Assembly (NCBI RefSeq): GCF_028583425.1 | Contig: NC_072791.1 | Location: 197,074,311 to 197,138,310, forward strand | Direction of reading: 5' to 3' | Origin: Eublepharis macularius | Lineage: Eukaryota > Chordata > Lepidosauria > Squamata > Eublepharidae | Length of the DNA stretch: 64,000 nt | In this document: in pieces, positions 1 to 10,319 of the stretch | Position numbering within the stretch: the stretch's first letter is position 1 | How the letters are laid out: every line of letters begins with the position of its first letter | Notes under the pieces: model-generated | Told to the model about the DNA's origin: nothing | The model's database searches: none | Seen by the model: the letters and a program-made list of their open reading frames with translations, nothing else | Program-made: the position numbers and the translations under genes

Positions 1-30
1 GACAGTAAAGGGACTTGGCAACCCTACTCA
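1..30. repeat. Edge of a repeat ending in GGCAACCCTAC
   Basis: The window opens inside a repeat whose right end reads CTTGGCAACCCTAC. The same terminus closes the repeat at 21583-22315, so this is probably the cut-off end of another copy. The rest lies outside the window. Confidence 0.35.
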
Positions 31-701
31 CAGCAAAGGCTGCTACTTCTCTATCTTGCCTGTCCAAACCAAATTGCACCTTCTGCACACAACCCCCCCA
101 TATCTCTTCCTCTGTTCAGCTAAGTGCCAAACTACACATTACATTTTACACGAGTTTGTCAAGGAGACTTTATCTATACTGCAGCTGTGAGTCCTTAGTG
201 GAAACTTTGGAAAACCAGCGAGTAGAAGTCCTTCTTCTCTCCACACCATGGTCCCTATCCAAATTAGACCCATGCAGAGTTTTTACATGGAGTTGCTACC
301 AGGGACTTAGAAATGCAATATGGATGCCAGTCCCTTTAAGAATTTGTGTCATGTGTAATATGTAGTTTGGCCCTTTAAGAGGGAAAGTCATCTTCTTCAG
401 TCCCAATCACTGCTTGGTCAGGGCCATTCCAGAGCCATAAAGGCATGCACATAATATCTGCAACAAATAAGAAGTACCACCAAGCATTATCATTCCTTTT
501 ATCATGTATGATAAACTGATTCCAAGTGAATAGAGGCAGAGAATACAAGACAGAACCATTTATAGATGCCTAATGAAAACATCTGTAACAAATGGCAAGA
601 GGTATCGGGCCCATTTTTTACTGGTTGCAGTAACAGGTAGGATCAAATCAAGTAATAAGGATCAAATTCTGGTCAAATCAAGCCTGAATTTTGCCTAGAA
701 G
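31..701. other. No gene seen; unassigned sequence
   Basis: AT-rich sequence with only short chance reading frames. I recognise no domain, RNA gene or repeat here. Confidence 0.4.
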
Positions 702-957
702 GTATAATGACTAAATTGAGGCTATCATACTTGGACCACATCGTAAGAAGACAAGACTCATTAGTAAAGACAATAACGCTAGGAAAAGAGAAAGATCCAA
801 AATGAGATGGCTTGTATCAATAAAGGAAGCCATGGCCTACAGTTTGGAAGATCTGGAGAAGGCTGTTAATGATAGTATGTCTGGGAGGTTGTTGTTTTAT
901 GGAGGTCCCTGGAAGTTGGAAGTGACTTGACAGCACATAACACACATAGTAATAAGG
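702..957 (+). mobile_element. BovB-type (RTE) LINE, 3' tail fragment
   Basis: This resembles the last part of a BovB reverse transcriptase and its short 3' UTR. Landmarks are AAATTGAGGCTATCATACTT near 713, a region matching GAAAAGAGAAAGATCCAAAATG, and the ending GTGACTTGACAGCACATAAC just before 950. The frame is broken, as expected of a 5'-truncated dead copy. BovB is abundant in squamates, which supports the organism call. Recognition is from memory of the consensus. Confidence 0.7.
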
Positions 958-2231
958 AAGCAGTTGTCATAAAATTGTTCCCTTAGTGTTTTGGTTTTTA
1001 AAACAGCTTGTCACACATTCCCCAGATAACTGTGAAGACCACCTCTTCAGGACAACTTCAGGATTTGGAAAGATACATTTGTTCAACCCAAACAGAATTG
1101 TGTTGAACAAATCTTTTTTTATTCTGTTAGAGTGCTGATAATTTGGCGTCTATGGGTTATGCCCAGCATTCATAATCAGTCCTTTTTAGCCAGCCATTAT
1201 TGATTTGAACTAGAGTATGATTAGTTTTCTCAGACTGCACCTAAATTCCCTTAGCAAAGCAACTGATTCAATTAGACAGTGTAGCTCAAACTGTTATCTA
1301 TTTTGTAACCGTGACTTAATGAAATCCCCCATCTGCGAGGAGAAATGGGGAGCATGTAAAGTGATAACTGCCTGAATATCTTCAGTCACTTGCAAATAAA
1401 TACAGTGACACATTTTAATGAGATATCAGCCTTGGGAATGAAGGTTTCCCAGCATTTCTTCATTATGTGGAACTTAACATTGTTTACGGCTTTTAATATC
1501 ATGCCCAGAGCAGGAACCCATTCATCAGTGGAATTCATGTACCAGATGATGTGTTTTGCAAGTCTTGTAATTGCTTATGAAAAGTATTGGAAATAATCAT
1601 AAGACATTTTGAAATGACGGCATAAAAACGTCTACGCGCTGAACTCCTTGGCTCACTTTCTCCCTCATGCTTCATGCAATAATGCTTTCTACTTGGAAAC
1701 TATTCAAAATATGCATGTATAGCATTATTTTAAGGATGTCTCCATATTTTAACTGCAGCTCTTTCCCTTCATATGAGCAGTGTCTGGAAAAATTTGAAAA
1801 ATATGTAAAATATACTTGAGAAAGCCTCCAGATTTTAAAATGCTACTAAATGCTTGAGGTATCGGTTTAAAATTTGTTTTTGTATATGTGGCATTCTCTA
1901 GTCTTTCTTCCCTTTACCTTATCAGATTTTTTTTCAGCCCATCGTGTATTTTAGACATTTTGCAGTCTCTTGCCCATTGTACCTGTCTTGTTTTAAATAT
2001 CGCTACTGCTGTTTTAAATAATGCTGTTTTAAATGTGTTTTTAAAAGTTCAGGGTAGTTTACATGTTACAGATAATGTGTGTGTGTATATATATACATAT
2101 AGTAGTAGTAGTAGTATTCTTTATTACAGCACTTAGCCAGTACATTTACCATAAAAATTTTATATACATATATACTTTATTTATATATTGTAATATATAT
2201 CTACATTACAACAGAGCAACCATTGTTAATG
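958..2231. other. No gene seen; AT-rich unassigned sequence
   Basis: No coding region or familiar repeat, apart from a short TG/TA microsatellite and (AGT)n run near 2075-2115. Stretches around 1200-1650 look non-repetitive and could hold conserved non-coding DNA, which I cannot test. Confidence 0.4.
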
Positions 2232-2239
2232 AGCGTACA

Positions 2240-2495
2240 CAGGGCTTTTTTTCAGTTGGAACGCGGTAGAACAGAGTTCCAGAACCCCTCGAAAATGGTC
2301 ACATGGCTGGTGGCCCCGCCCCCTGATCTCCAGACAGAGGGGAGTTTAGATTGCCCTCCGTGCCGCCGAGCGGCGCGGAGGGCAATCTAAACTCCCCTCT
2401 GGAGATCAGGAGGCGGGGCCACCAGCCATGTGACCATTTTCTCCGAGGACAACCCACTGAGTTCCACCACCTCTTTTCCCAGAAAAAAAGCCCTG
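2240..2495. mobile_element. hAT-type MITE (CAGGGCTTTTTTTC family), copy 1
   Basis: The element runs from CAGGGCTTTTTTTC to its inverted end AAAAAAAGCCCTG. It is flanked by a perfect 8-bp duplication, AGCGTACA, at 2232-2239 and 2496-2503, the hAT signature. The interior is a large palindrome: GTCACATGGCTGGTGGCC near 2298 is matched inversely by GGCCACCAGCCATGTGAC near 2417. No coding capacity. Two relatives lie at 32200-32601 and 58211-58528. Confidence 0.88.
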
Positions 2496-2756
2496 AGCGT
2501 ACACAATTACATCTTAAAGATTAGTAGCTTATCAAAAAATAATTAAAACTAACAAGTAACTTGGGGATTTGTACAACTGATGACTGAACACTTTAACAAC
2601 ATAAATTACATTCTGTAATTGGAAATGCATTCAAGTATATTATATATATGGTAAATATTCAGAGAATTGCGAAAAAATTATGTACAAGTGGGTCAACTAA
2701 AGTTGAATGGTTGTTAGTAGTCATATAGTTTATAAAAGGAAACCATTGTTCTAATA

Positions 2757-3240
2757 ATGATTACTGAAATTGATGACTATCAAGAGAAGATAGGTGGTCA
2801 AATATCTTTTCCATTAGGAAGATGTCCCACAATTTTCAGTGCCATGTTGTTATTAATGGTGGATCTGATTTTTTTCCATGCAGAGGTGAGAAGCATTTTA
2901 GCAGCAGCTAAAAAGAAAAAGATTAAGTCTTTCCTAATAGTAGGGATTGTGGGATCTTCTCATAGGTTTAATATAATTGTTTCTGGACTTAAAGGAACTG
3001 TATATCCTGTGATTTTCTTGACCTGTGTAATGATTTTTGGATTTTGGGCACTCTCACCAGCAGTGAAAGTAGATTCCTATGGAACTGCATCCCTTCCAGT
3101 ACTGGGGACGGGAGTTTGGATATATATGATAAAGATGGTTGGGTGTCGTATACCAATGTGTTAGAATCTTGAAAGAGAGAATCTTTATGTTGATGGGTTT
3201 GAATTGAAGGTTTTGGAATGCCAGATTCTTTCCCATTGTA
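2757..3240 (-). mobile_element. L1 LINE, ORF2 C-terminal fragment
   Basis: On the minus strand 3054-3236 reads a peptide containing HWYTTPNHLYH then YWKGCSSIGIYFHCWW. This matches the end of L1 ORF2, whose usual pattern is a TP.R.. segment followed by CWRGCG...LHCWW. Stops interrupt the frame farther along, so it is a dead, truncated copy. The same domain is clearer at 26113-27195. Confidence 0.75.
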
Positions 3241-3593
3241 TTTCTGAGAATTTCAAGTTGCAGTCCTTATCCCATTTGTGTTGATATGACAGTAATTTCT
3301 CAGTGTCTTTTGAGTTATATGCAGTATTTTCTACCCTGTAGAAAAAGATAGCAGCTTTCTGCTTACAAACACAATGTTTTATTTTTCTTCTTGCATCACT
3401 TAATATTTTGCGATAATGGGAAGTGTCATGTTGGGAGGACAGGAATCAGAGATCTTTTATATATTCTGCTTGTCTCTGACTTATACCCTGACTTTTTGCT
3501 CCATCAGGCCACCAAGATGGCTAACAGTTGAAACAAACATTATAAATATACATCATTAAAACAATTAAAACCAGAATTAACATATATATGTTT
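3241..3593. other. No gene seen
   Basis: AT-rich sequence without a recognisable gene or repeat. Confidence 0.35.
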
Positions 3594-3846
3594 CATCAGT
3601 TCATAGCCAACTTATGGCAACCCCTGCTGGGGTTTCAAGGCAAGAGATGTTGACAGATGGTTTACCATTGCCTGCCTCTGCATAGCACCACTTGTCTTCC
3701 TTAGTGATCTCCTATCCAAGTACCACCCAGCTTCTGAGATCTGATGAGACTGGGTCAGTTGTACATTATTAATGTGTGGTATATGATCGTAATAAAGATT
3801 GACTGACTGGGATGAGATTGGGTAAGCCTGTGCCATCCAGGCCAGG
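3594..3846 (-). mobile_element. 5S-rRNA-derived SINE, interrupted copy
   Basis: Read on the minus strand, the centre matches the 5S-derived core (TCTCATCAGATCTCAGAAGCT, then a segment matching TACTTGGATAGGAG) followed by the body common to copies at 5122, 8886 and 33398 (GCAGAGGCAGGCAATGG and the CCATAAG-like end). About 45 bases around 3765-3812, with an AATAAAG run, interrupt the head and look like a later insertion. The head resumes near 3812-3846. Confidence 0.7.
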
Positions 3847-4140
3847 GCAAAATGCATATATAAAAATACAGAAAGACAGTAGTTAAAACATCGGGCAGGA
3901 AGGAGAGATTGTTGAGGGAACTCCAGATGAAACACTGGTGGAAGACAGTGACTGAAGGTGGTGTCTATGAGTATGATATGCCTGCCTGGGACAAGCTCAG
4001 CTCTTTAGCCAGTCATGTCAAATACAGGCTGCAATGGGACATCCCATGCTAAAACTCAATGGTTAATCTCACAATTTTATTTTGGGCAACTCCCATATTT
4101 GTATTCAATGAACTCAAACTACAAAATGTCCATAATGTCT

Positions 4141-4400
4141 AACAACAACAACAACAACAACATTCAATTTATATACCACCCTTCAGGACAAGTTAATGCC
4201 CACTCAGAGTGGTTTACAAAGTATGCTATTATTATCCCCACAACAAAACTCCTTGTGAGGTGGTAGGGCTGAGAGAGCTCCAGAGAGCTGTGACTGGCCC
4301 AAGGTCACCCAGCTGGCTTCAAGCGGAGGAGTGGGGAATCAAACCCAGCTCTCCAGATTAGAGTCCCGCACTCTTAACCATTACACCAAACTGGCTCTCA
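4141..4400 (-). mobile_element. tRNA-derived SINE, copy 1
   Basis: Read on the minus strand it begins GAGAGCCAGTTTGGTGTAAT, has a B-box-like GGGTTTGATTCC, then GCTGGGTGACCTTGGGCCAG, and ends in TATATAAATTGAATG plus a (GTT)n tail, which appears as (AAC)n at 4141-4162. The tRNA-like head carries the internal pol III promoter; it is a SINE, not a functional tRNA. Relatives lie at 20526, 22424 and 36809. Confidence 0.88.
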
Positions 4401-5109
4401 TTTGGTTTTATATTTTTCTCTATTCTTATTTCTTATCTCATAAAGATTCATTTGGGTCTAGTTGAGATTGGATACCATAAATACAAATAAAAGATATTCA
4501 GTTCCAGTGGAAATACAATGTTGTTGTGTTCTGTTGCAGGAAAGGAAAACAATTAGAGGTTTTGGAGCCATTGTGGTGGTTAAACTGAGAGTTGGACTAG
4601 AAAGATTTAGAAGACCCAGGTTCAAATTCCTACTCTACCATGAAAATTCGCAGGCTGACCTTGTCCAGAAAGTCTCTTAGCCTAACCCACCTCACAGACT
4701 TGTGAGGAAAGGGAAAACCATACATGCCATGCTGAACTCCTTGGGGGCACGGTAAGGTAAAAATGAGATAGATAGATTTGGTTCAACTGACATCTTCTCT
4801 GTGACAGTAATTTATGCATTTAGATATGCATTACATTTACATCCTACCTTAGTTTCTCAACAGCAAAACTCAAGGGCACGTATGTAACTATGCAGTCCCT
4901 CCAATTGTATGGCAATTCTATTTTCAGAAGACCGGGCAGTGATTTCTTCTAGTTCTCCTCTCCCATTGCAGAACCCTCATTTTGTCCCTTATGCTGTTCC
5001 TGAGGGTCCATTAACCCCCACCACCACCCGAAAAAATGCCAGGGGGCTAGAAATAGGAAAATACTGCTCTACAAAGTCCATGTATGATTAGATATACACC
5101 AAAGTGATT
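4401..5109. other. No gene seen; AT-rich unassigned sequence
   Basis: No convincing gene. Parts near 4570-4780 look like a worn tRNA-SINE relative (words similar to GTTGGACTAGAAAGATTTAG and CCTAACCCACCTCACAGACT), too degraded to delimit. Confidence 0.35.
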
Positions 5110-5121
5110 AATAAATACAGG

Positions 5122-5336
5122 TGGTGATGGAGAGTGCCCTCAAGTCATAGCTGACTTATGGCAACCCCTGGTAGGGTTTTCAAGGCAAGAGACTAACAGA
5201 GATGGTTTGCCATTGCCTGCCTCTGCAACCCCGGTCTTCGTTGGAGGTCACCCATCCAATTACTAACCAAGGACAACCCTGCTTAGCTTCTGAGATCTGA
5301 CAAGATTAGGCTCATCTGAGCTAGCCATGTCAGGGC
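5122..5336 (-). mobile_element. 5S-rRNA-derived SINE with 12-bp target duplication
   Basis: Minus-strand copy with the 5S-like core (TCAGATCTCAGAAGCTAAGC, then a segment matching TTAGTAATTGGATGGG) and the body and tail seen in sister copies. It is flanked by AATAAATACAGG at 5110-5121 and again at 5337-5348, a perfect 12-bp duplication typical of LINE-driven insertion. Full length is about 215 bp. The A-box to C-box region of 5S rRNA would provide its pol III promoter. Confidence 0.9.
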
Positions 5337-5348
5337 AATAAATACAGG

Positions 5349-6574
5349 GATTATTGTACAAGCAGGTAAAAGAAGGCCAAAGAAAAATGCCTTGCTTTCT
5401 TTCCTACCCTCTCCTCCAGAGTGATAGGTCACTGATGCAGTCCAAGGGGGAGGGTCCACATGCTAGTTAGCAAGGCAGGCTGATGGAAGAAACCTTGTTC
5501 TCTCCTTTTTCGTGGCTGAACAGTGTACTCTCAATACTTTTTTGACCTATACATCAGTCACTGTTATCACAAAGAGCTCATGCTTCGCTACTGCACAGAC
5601 CACACCTCTCCAGCATGGGTGACCTGGTACTCTTGCCAGTTTGAGGAAGAGGATAATTTCCTACTGATTTCCTTCTATCCTGAGATATTGTCTCTGTAGG
5701 GTCAGAAAAATCCAGCAAGTTCCCCTCTGTCAAGAAGGCAGCCCATATCCCAGTGTTAGGTTCAGGGTAATATATTGGAAGTTAAGGGAAGGATGAGTAT
5801 AAGATTTCTCAGATAAGAACTCCTGTACCTCTTTCATTGCTGTCTTCAATGTACAGGGCCCGGTAAAGACAGAGTAACTGTTAGGAAATACATACATTAG
5901 GCATGATAATGTAATATATTACATTTACATACTTGGCATTCCAAATTTGCATATCAGTTGCTTGGATTTTGGAGCCTTGTATATGGCCTCTACATTTGCC
6001 ATATATTGGAGAGTAGAAAAATCTGCAGCATCATTGGAGAGTCCCTTTGTACTGGCATGAACTCCACCTATAAGAACATCCAGATTTTGTGATTCTCAGC
6101 AGCAAATGCCTGCTTCTGTCACAGGCTCAGTAATACAATCACTCCTGCCTGGCCCCAGCATGGCTCTGCTGCTGCTGTCGTCCTCATTTTTTTGTCTGGG
6201 TGGTCCTCTTGGATATTCCTGCCAGGACTGCAGAATTGAAGTCTGGCTTTAGAGAGGGCTGGACCTGGTTACCAAGTAGGTATTCTTAGCTCCCGAAGGC
6301 TGTATTGATTGTGATATAGACTTTGCCAGCAGGAAAGGTCAGCTCAGTCCAAGGGATGTTGGATAATTTCCATGCAAAAGACAAAGAGACTGCAGAAAAA
6401 ACGTTGCCCAGACAATGAGGCAAATATGAGTCAGGGGAAATGCAGTGATTCGATAATGTAGACAGATTTCTGTCAGTACCAAGCTCTGTCTTAGCACAGG
6501 AGGAGTTGCTATGGGATCTTGACACGTATACATGGGCCGGTATATCTTCATTAGTAAAGAAAATATGAAATGGA
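5349..6574. other. No gene seen; unassigned sequence
   Basis: No recognisable coding region, repeat or RNA gene. Confidence 0.35.
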
Positions 6575-6843
6575 ATTATAATAAACTCTGCTCAGGACCT
6601 GAGTTCGATCCCAGTAGAAGCCGGGTTCAGGTAGCCGGCTCAAGGTTGACTCAGCCTTCCATCCTTCCAAGATCGGTAAAATGAGTACCCAGTTTCCTGG
6701 GGGTAAAGTGTAGATGATTGGAGAAGGCAATGGCAAACCACCCCGTAACAAAAAGTCTGCCAAGAAAATGTCATGATGCGACATTCCCCCATGGGCCAGT
6801 AATGACTCAGTGCTTGCACAGGGGACTACCTATACCTTTACCT
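6575..6843 (+). mobile_element. Sauria-type tRNA SINE
   Basis: Characteristic body: GAGTTCGATCCCAGTAGAAG (B box), GGCTCAAGGTTGACTCAGCC, TTCCATCCTTCCAAG, GGTAAAATGAGTACCCAG, then GGCAATGGCAAACCACCCCG and the tail CTTGCACAGGGGACTACC ending in a pyrimidine/A run. The motif order matches Sauria SINEs known from lizards and snakes, which are mobilised by BovB-type LINEs. No coding. Confidence 0.85.
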
Positions 6844-6894
6844 TAAATGTTATTTATTTGTTAAGACATTTGGTTATGATATGTATTTGTACAT

Positions 6895-7215
6895 ATGAAC
6901 ATAAGAAGATCTCTGCTTGATAAGACCAGTGGTCCATTTAGTCCAGTATCCCATTTCCGTGTCCAACCTGTTGTTGTGGAAGGCCAATAAACAGGATGTG
7001 AAGGCCAAGGCCTTCTTCTTATAATGGGAGCAATCGTAAGGGGGTCTACTCATGTTTGTCAATGGAAGAAAGCGTCCTTAGGATCACAGCCTCCTAGCAC
7101 TGCTTCTTGGAGGTTTAATGCTTATGAATATGGATGTCCCTTTTAGTCATCAGGGATGGACCTCTCCTCGATTGAAGCTCTGCTTATAAATAGTCAACTT
7201 CCGTGCAACCTTCCC
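6895..7215 (-). mobile_element. CR1-like LINE 3' end, old copy
   Basis: The sequence TGAACATAAGAAGATCTCTG, then GACCAGTGGTCCATTTAGTC, resembles the 3' UTR of a reptile CR1-type repeat seen in reverse. A related but older stretch lies at 29290-29830. The family is recalled from memory and the boundaries are rough. Confidence 0.45.
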
Positions 7216-7341
7216 TCGCTGTTTTTAATTAAAAAGAACCATTAACTTAATAATTGATTTTCATTAATTTTAGTAATAAAATTACCCCCCAAAAAACCTT
7301 GCTGAAAACAAAGAGAAAGTAAGAAATTAAGAAAGGATTCT

Positions 7342-7849
7342 TTGTTTAAAAAAACTTTTAAATTGAAATTTACAAATACATAAACATTATAAATATTTAG
7401 GCTATTAGTCATTATACAATATTGAATTAACAAATTAGGGGGTTATTAAACGTAAGTGAAGTAATACAATAATACCAGAACAGTTAGCTTAAATAACAAT
7501 AAAACCTTAAGTTTTAAGATAAGCACTATTAATGTTAAACTATAAACTACTAACAAAAACTTGTAATATGCGTCATTACCTTGATTTCATTAAATTATAG
7601 TCATATAAAGTAAATGTTTGGGAGGGTGTAAATCAATAATTGTTAAATATTCAAAAAACGGATACCATTTAAGCATAAAATCAGTTTTTTTCGGATAATA
7701 TAATGTTTGTTATATATTATCATAAATTTTTTCTTGAATATAATGGTTCCAGATTTTAAATAACCAGCTCTCAATTGTAGGAGTTTTTGGTGATTTCCAA
7801 TTAATTGCTATTAGAGATTTAGCTGCCATTAAAAAGCTAGTGATTAAAA
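7342..7849 (-). mobile_element. L1 LINE 3' fragment with 16-bp target duplication
   Basis: On the minus strand the right end encodes a peptide like LLMAAKSLIAINWKSPKTPT then IESWLFKIWN, the penultimate segment of L1 ORF2; compare LLAAGKSVLVAAWKSENRPT in the copy at 26113-27195. The fragment is flanked by ATTAAGAAAGGATTCT at 7326-7341 and 7850-7865, a perfect 16-bp duplication. The remainder is AT-rich 3' UTR. It is 5'-truncated and dead. Confidence 0.8.
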
Positions 7850-7878
7850 ATTAAGAAAGGATTCTGAAGAATAATTTG

Positions 7879-8760
7879 GGCTGCTCGAATCCACATTCAC
7901 CCATTACCTGCATGTTTATCGGATATCTTCCGTTTGCCTCCAATCCGCCATTTTTTCCTCTTCGTTCACATTCCTGCTTCCAATCCGTCTTTCTCGCGCG
8001 TCTCTCCGGTCACATGGCCGCTCGAAAACCACTTTTTTGGGCGGGACCTTTTTTCCCGCCCATTTTTTGTTATTTTTTTGAGCGCACTTTTCCGTTATTT
8101 CGATCTTGCCTTATAAAGAAACATCATTGAAGATAATGATGCCTCTCTTTCCCTCACTGACAGCACTGATGGCTCTCTCCTGTTTCTTTTTTGGAAATTT
8201 GGAAGCATGTGGGAAGCTTTCGTGGGCATTTCCTATGCAGGACAGTTCAGTGCCTGAATTTTACTGAAGTTTCACTTCCTTGGAATGTCATTATTTCGAT
8301 ATTTCGTAATTTCGATATTACAGTAATATAAAATAAAAAAATAAAAAACAGTTAAAAAGGAAGTTTCGCGAGTCTGTTCTGAGGATGGATTCACCCCAAA
8401 ATGATTTTTCAAACTACCAGATTTGATTCAGAAACAGCATAATCAATAAATCCAATGCTATGAAGTCAAAAACAGTCTTTTGCAGACTACGGAGCACTTG
8501 CAAGTTGAATCAGCCAATAGGAACTCTCGGAACGGCCAGAGAGACAGGAAGGGGGGTGGTTTTTAAAAAAAACGCGTAAATTGCGCATTGGCCCGTTCAT
8601 GGCCACCGTGAAACTCCCGTTGAAAACCTGTGACCACATATTCGGGAGAAATGCGAATGAAATGCGTCTGTTTAATGAGGTAATGTGCCCGGCACTCGGG
8701 ATTGCGTGGGGAATGCGGGGAACATGCGACTTAGAATGAGTAATGTGGATTCGACCAGGC
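7879..8760. mobile_element. Non-autonomous DNA transposon, Harbinger-type candidate (882 bp)
   Basis: The left end, GGCTGCTCGAATCCACATT, is matched inversely at the right end by GCCTGGTCGAATCCACATT, with weaker similarity continuing inward to a shared GCATGTT. Immediate flanks are TTG at 7876-7878 and TTG at 8761-8763, which fits a 3-bp PIF-Harbinger duplication. The interior has several CpG-bearing words and no coding region. It was not in any family I could name, so the superfamily assignment rests on ends and duplication only. Confidence 0.55.
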
Positions 8761-8885
8761 TTGGAGAAAAATTCTCTATTCCTTTAATGTGTGGTAGTAG
8801 GAAGCTGAAGCCTTTTGTAGCATGGATATAAATTACATCACATAGAAAATAATATTCCATTAAGCCTCTCTTAAAGGTATAGGGC

Positions 8886-9102
8886 CTTGACCTGGATCGC
8901 CCAGATGAGCCTGATCTCATCAGATCTCAGAAGCTAAGCAGGGTCAGCCTTGGTTAGTAATTGGATAGAAGACCTCCAACAAAGACCAGGGTTGCAGAGG
9001 CAGGCAATGGCAAACCACTTCTTTTAATCTCTTGCCATGAAAACCCTGCCAAGGGGGCGCCATAAGGCAGCTATGACTCTTGAGGGCACTCTCCACCACC
9101 GG
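8886..9102 (+). mobile_element. 5S-rRNA-derived SINE with 13-bp target duplication
   Basis: The cleanest copy in the window. The 5S-like core, AGATCTCAGAAGCTAAGCAG then TTAGTAATTGGATAGAAGAC, corresponds to the internal control region and 3' half of 5S rRNA. It is followed by the family body (GCAGAGGCAGGCAATGGC) and tail (GCTATGACTCTTGAGGGCAC). Flanks are AAAGGTATAGGGC at 8873-8885 and 9103-9115, a perfect 13-bp duplication. Confidence 0.92.
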
Positions 9103-9115
9103 AAAGGTATAGGGC

Positions 9116-9471
9116 ATTTTTTATTCAAGCAGTTGGGAATCCTTCCTCCCACTGCTGATTTTTTTAAACTAGAAAAGACATCTGAGGGGAGAGAAGACAA
9201 ATTCTTATCTCTTTCCCAGAGAATGTTGTTGAAAGCTATCCTTAAAAAACAAAACGTAACCATTTTTTTAAACTATCAAGAAGAGAAATATAGCAATTTG
9301 TCCTGTTGTCCCCTGCTCCTTCAAAAAATATTTGAAGCAAGTATTAATGATGGGCAAGTCTGTGAAATGGCATGCTTGAATCTAGATCTCTCTTTACTAT
9401 TCTGAATCTCTCATCTGGAATTGGAGAAGAGGTTATATTTTTGTCATTGCCATATTTCAGTTTGTAAATCA
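9116..9471. other. No gene seen
   Basis: Unassigned sequence with no recognisable domain or repeat. Confidence 0.35.

Positions 9472-9542
<71 letters not shown>
9472..9542. repeat. (TTGC)n microsatellite
   Basis: About 70 bases of pure TTGC/GCTT tetranucleotide, roughly 17 units. It adjoins a SINE-tail-like stretch (TAGTCCACCTTTCTCACGGG). The chance open frames across it translate as simple CLLA or QASK repeats. Confidence 0.95.
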
Positions 9543-9543
<1 letters not shown>

Positions 9544-9816
9544 AGTCCACCTTTCTCACGGGGACTCAAGGCGGATTACAAAAAGTAAGTCTATACAATC
9601 AACAGCATGGGACAATCCAATTAACAATGCAATAAGAGTTTGGATTGTAGAAATCTGGAACCAACCAGAAACCTGAAACAGACCTAGAGCAAAACATAAG
9701 CATTAATATGACATCTTAAAATGATGCAAATATTACATAGTAGGATCCAATTTACAGCAATAGATTGTCAGATATGCCTTCAGCATATCTGCCATGTGTT
9801 ATAAATTTCTTGCAGT

Positions 9817-10215
9817 GTGTAGTGTACCTCTGAGAACATGCAGAGGGAACCTGTTTTGCTGTCTGGTTGCTAGCTGCTTATCTTGCAGGTGTTTTGGTTA
9901 CCATTTCCGGGCCAGCCTGTGACTGTGGCCTTGAAGTTCCAGCCAATATCACACCAACGAAGAGACTGAGCAGAGCTCATCCTTTCCCTTCTCTCCTCTC
10001 TCCTGATTCCTTGACTCAGCGCACCAAAATCCTAATGGACTTTCTTTCCCATTGGGGGCGGGGAGCTGCCCTATAATTAACCTTGCTTTGCTACGTTGCG
10101 TCACTTCAGCCAATGATCCTGTCTGATCATCTTGATACTGGTGTTCTTCTTTAATAAAGTAACTAACTCATACACCTGAGGGATGCAGTGAAGTGCTTGG
10201 GGAAAATACCTGGCA
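9817..10215 (+). mobile_element. Possible solitary LTR, fossil
   Basis: A stretch with LTR-like order: starts TGTGTAG, a CCTATAATTAA promoter-like word near 10070, an AATAAAG signal near 10153, and an end near CCTGTCA. No internal region is attached. Family and exact ends are uncertain. Confidence 0.3.
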
Positions 10216-10319
10216 AGACCTGTCATTGATGGTGCAAACTATACAGAGTAGTATAGTCCACAGTCCTTAACTCTTTACTCAAGTATCTTTCAAAATGGTT
10301 TAGTTACAGTAGAGCCCAA

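Noticed and set aside
4141-4400. Possible tRNA genes at 4141, 20526, 22424, 36809 and 57785
   Set aside because: Only the promoter boxes are tRNA-like; each continues into a SINE body and tail, and no cloverleaf closes.
8886-9102. Possible 5S rRNA gene
   Set aside because: Only an internal segment of 5S resembles the sequence, it is followed by a SINE body, and it is flanked by a target duplication.
9344-9676. Frames with QASK or CLLA repeats
   Set aside because: Translation of the (TTGC)n microsatellite.
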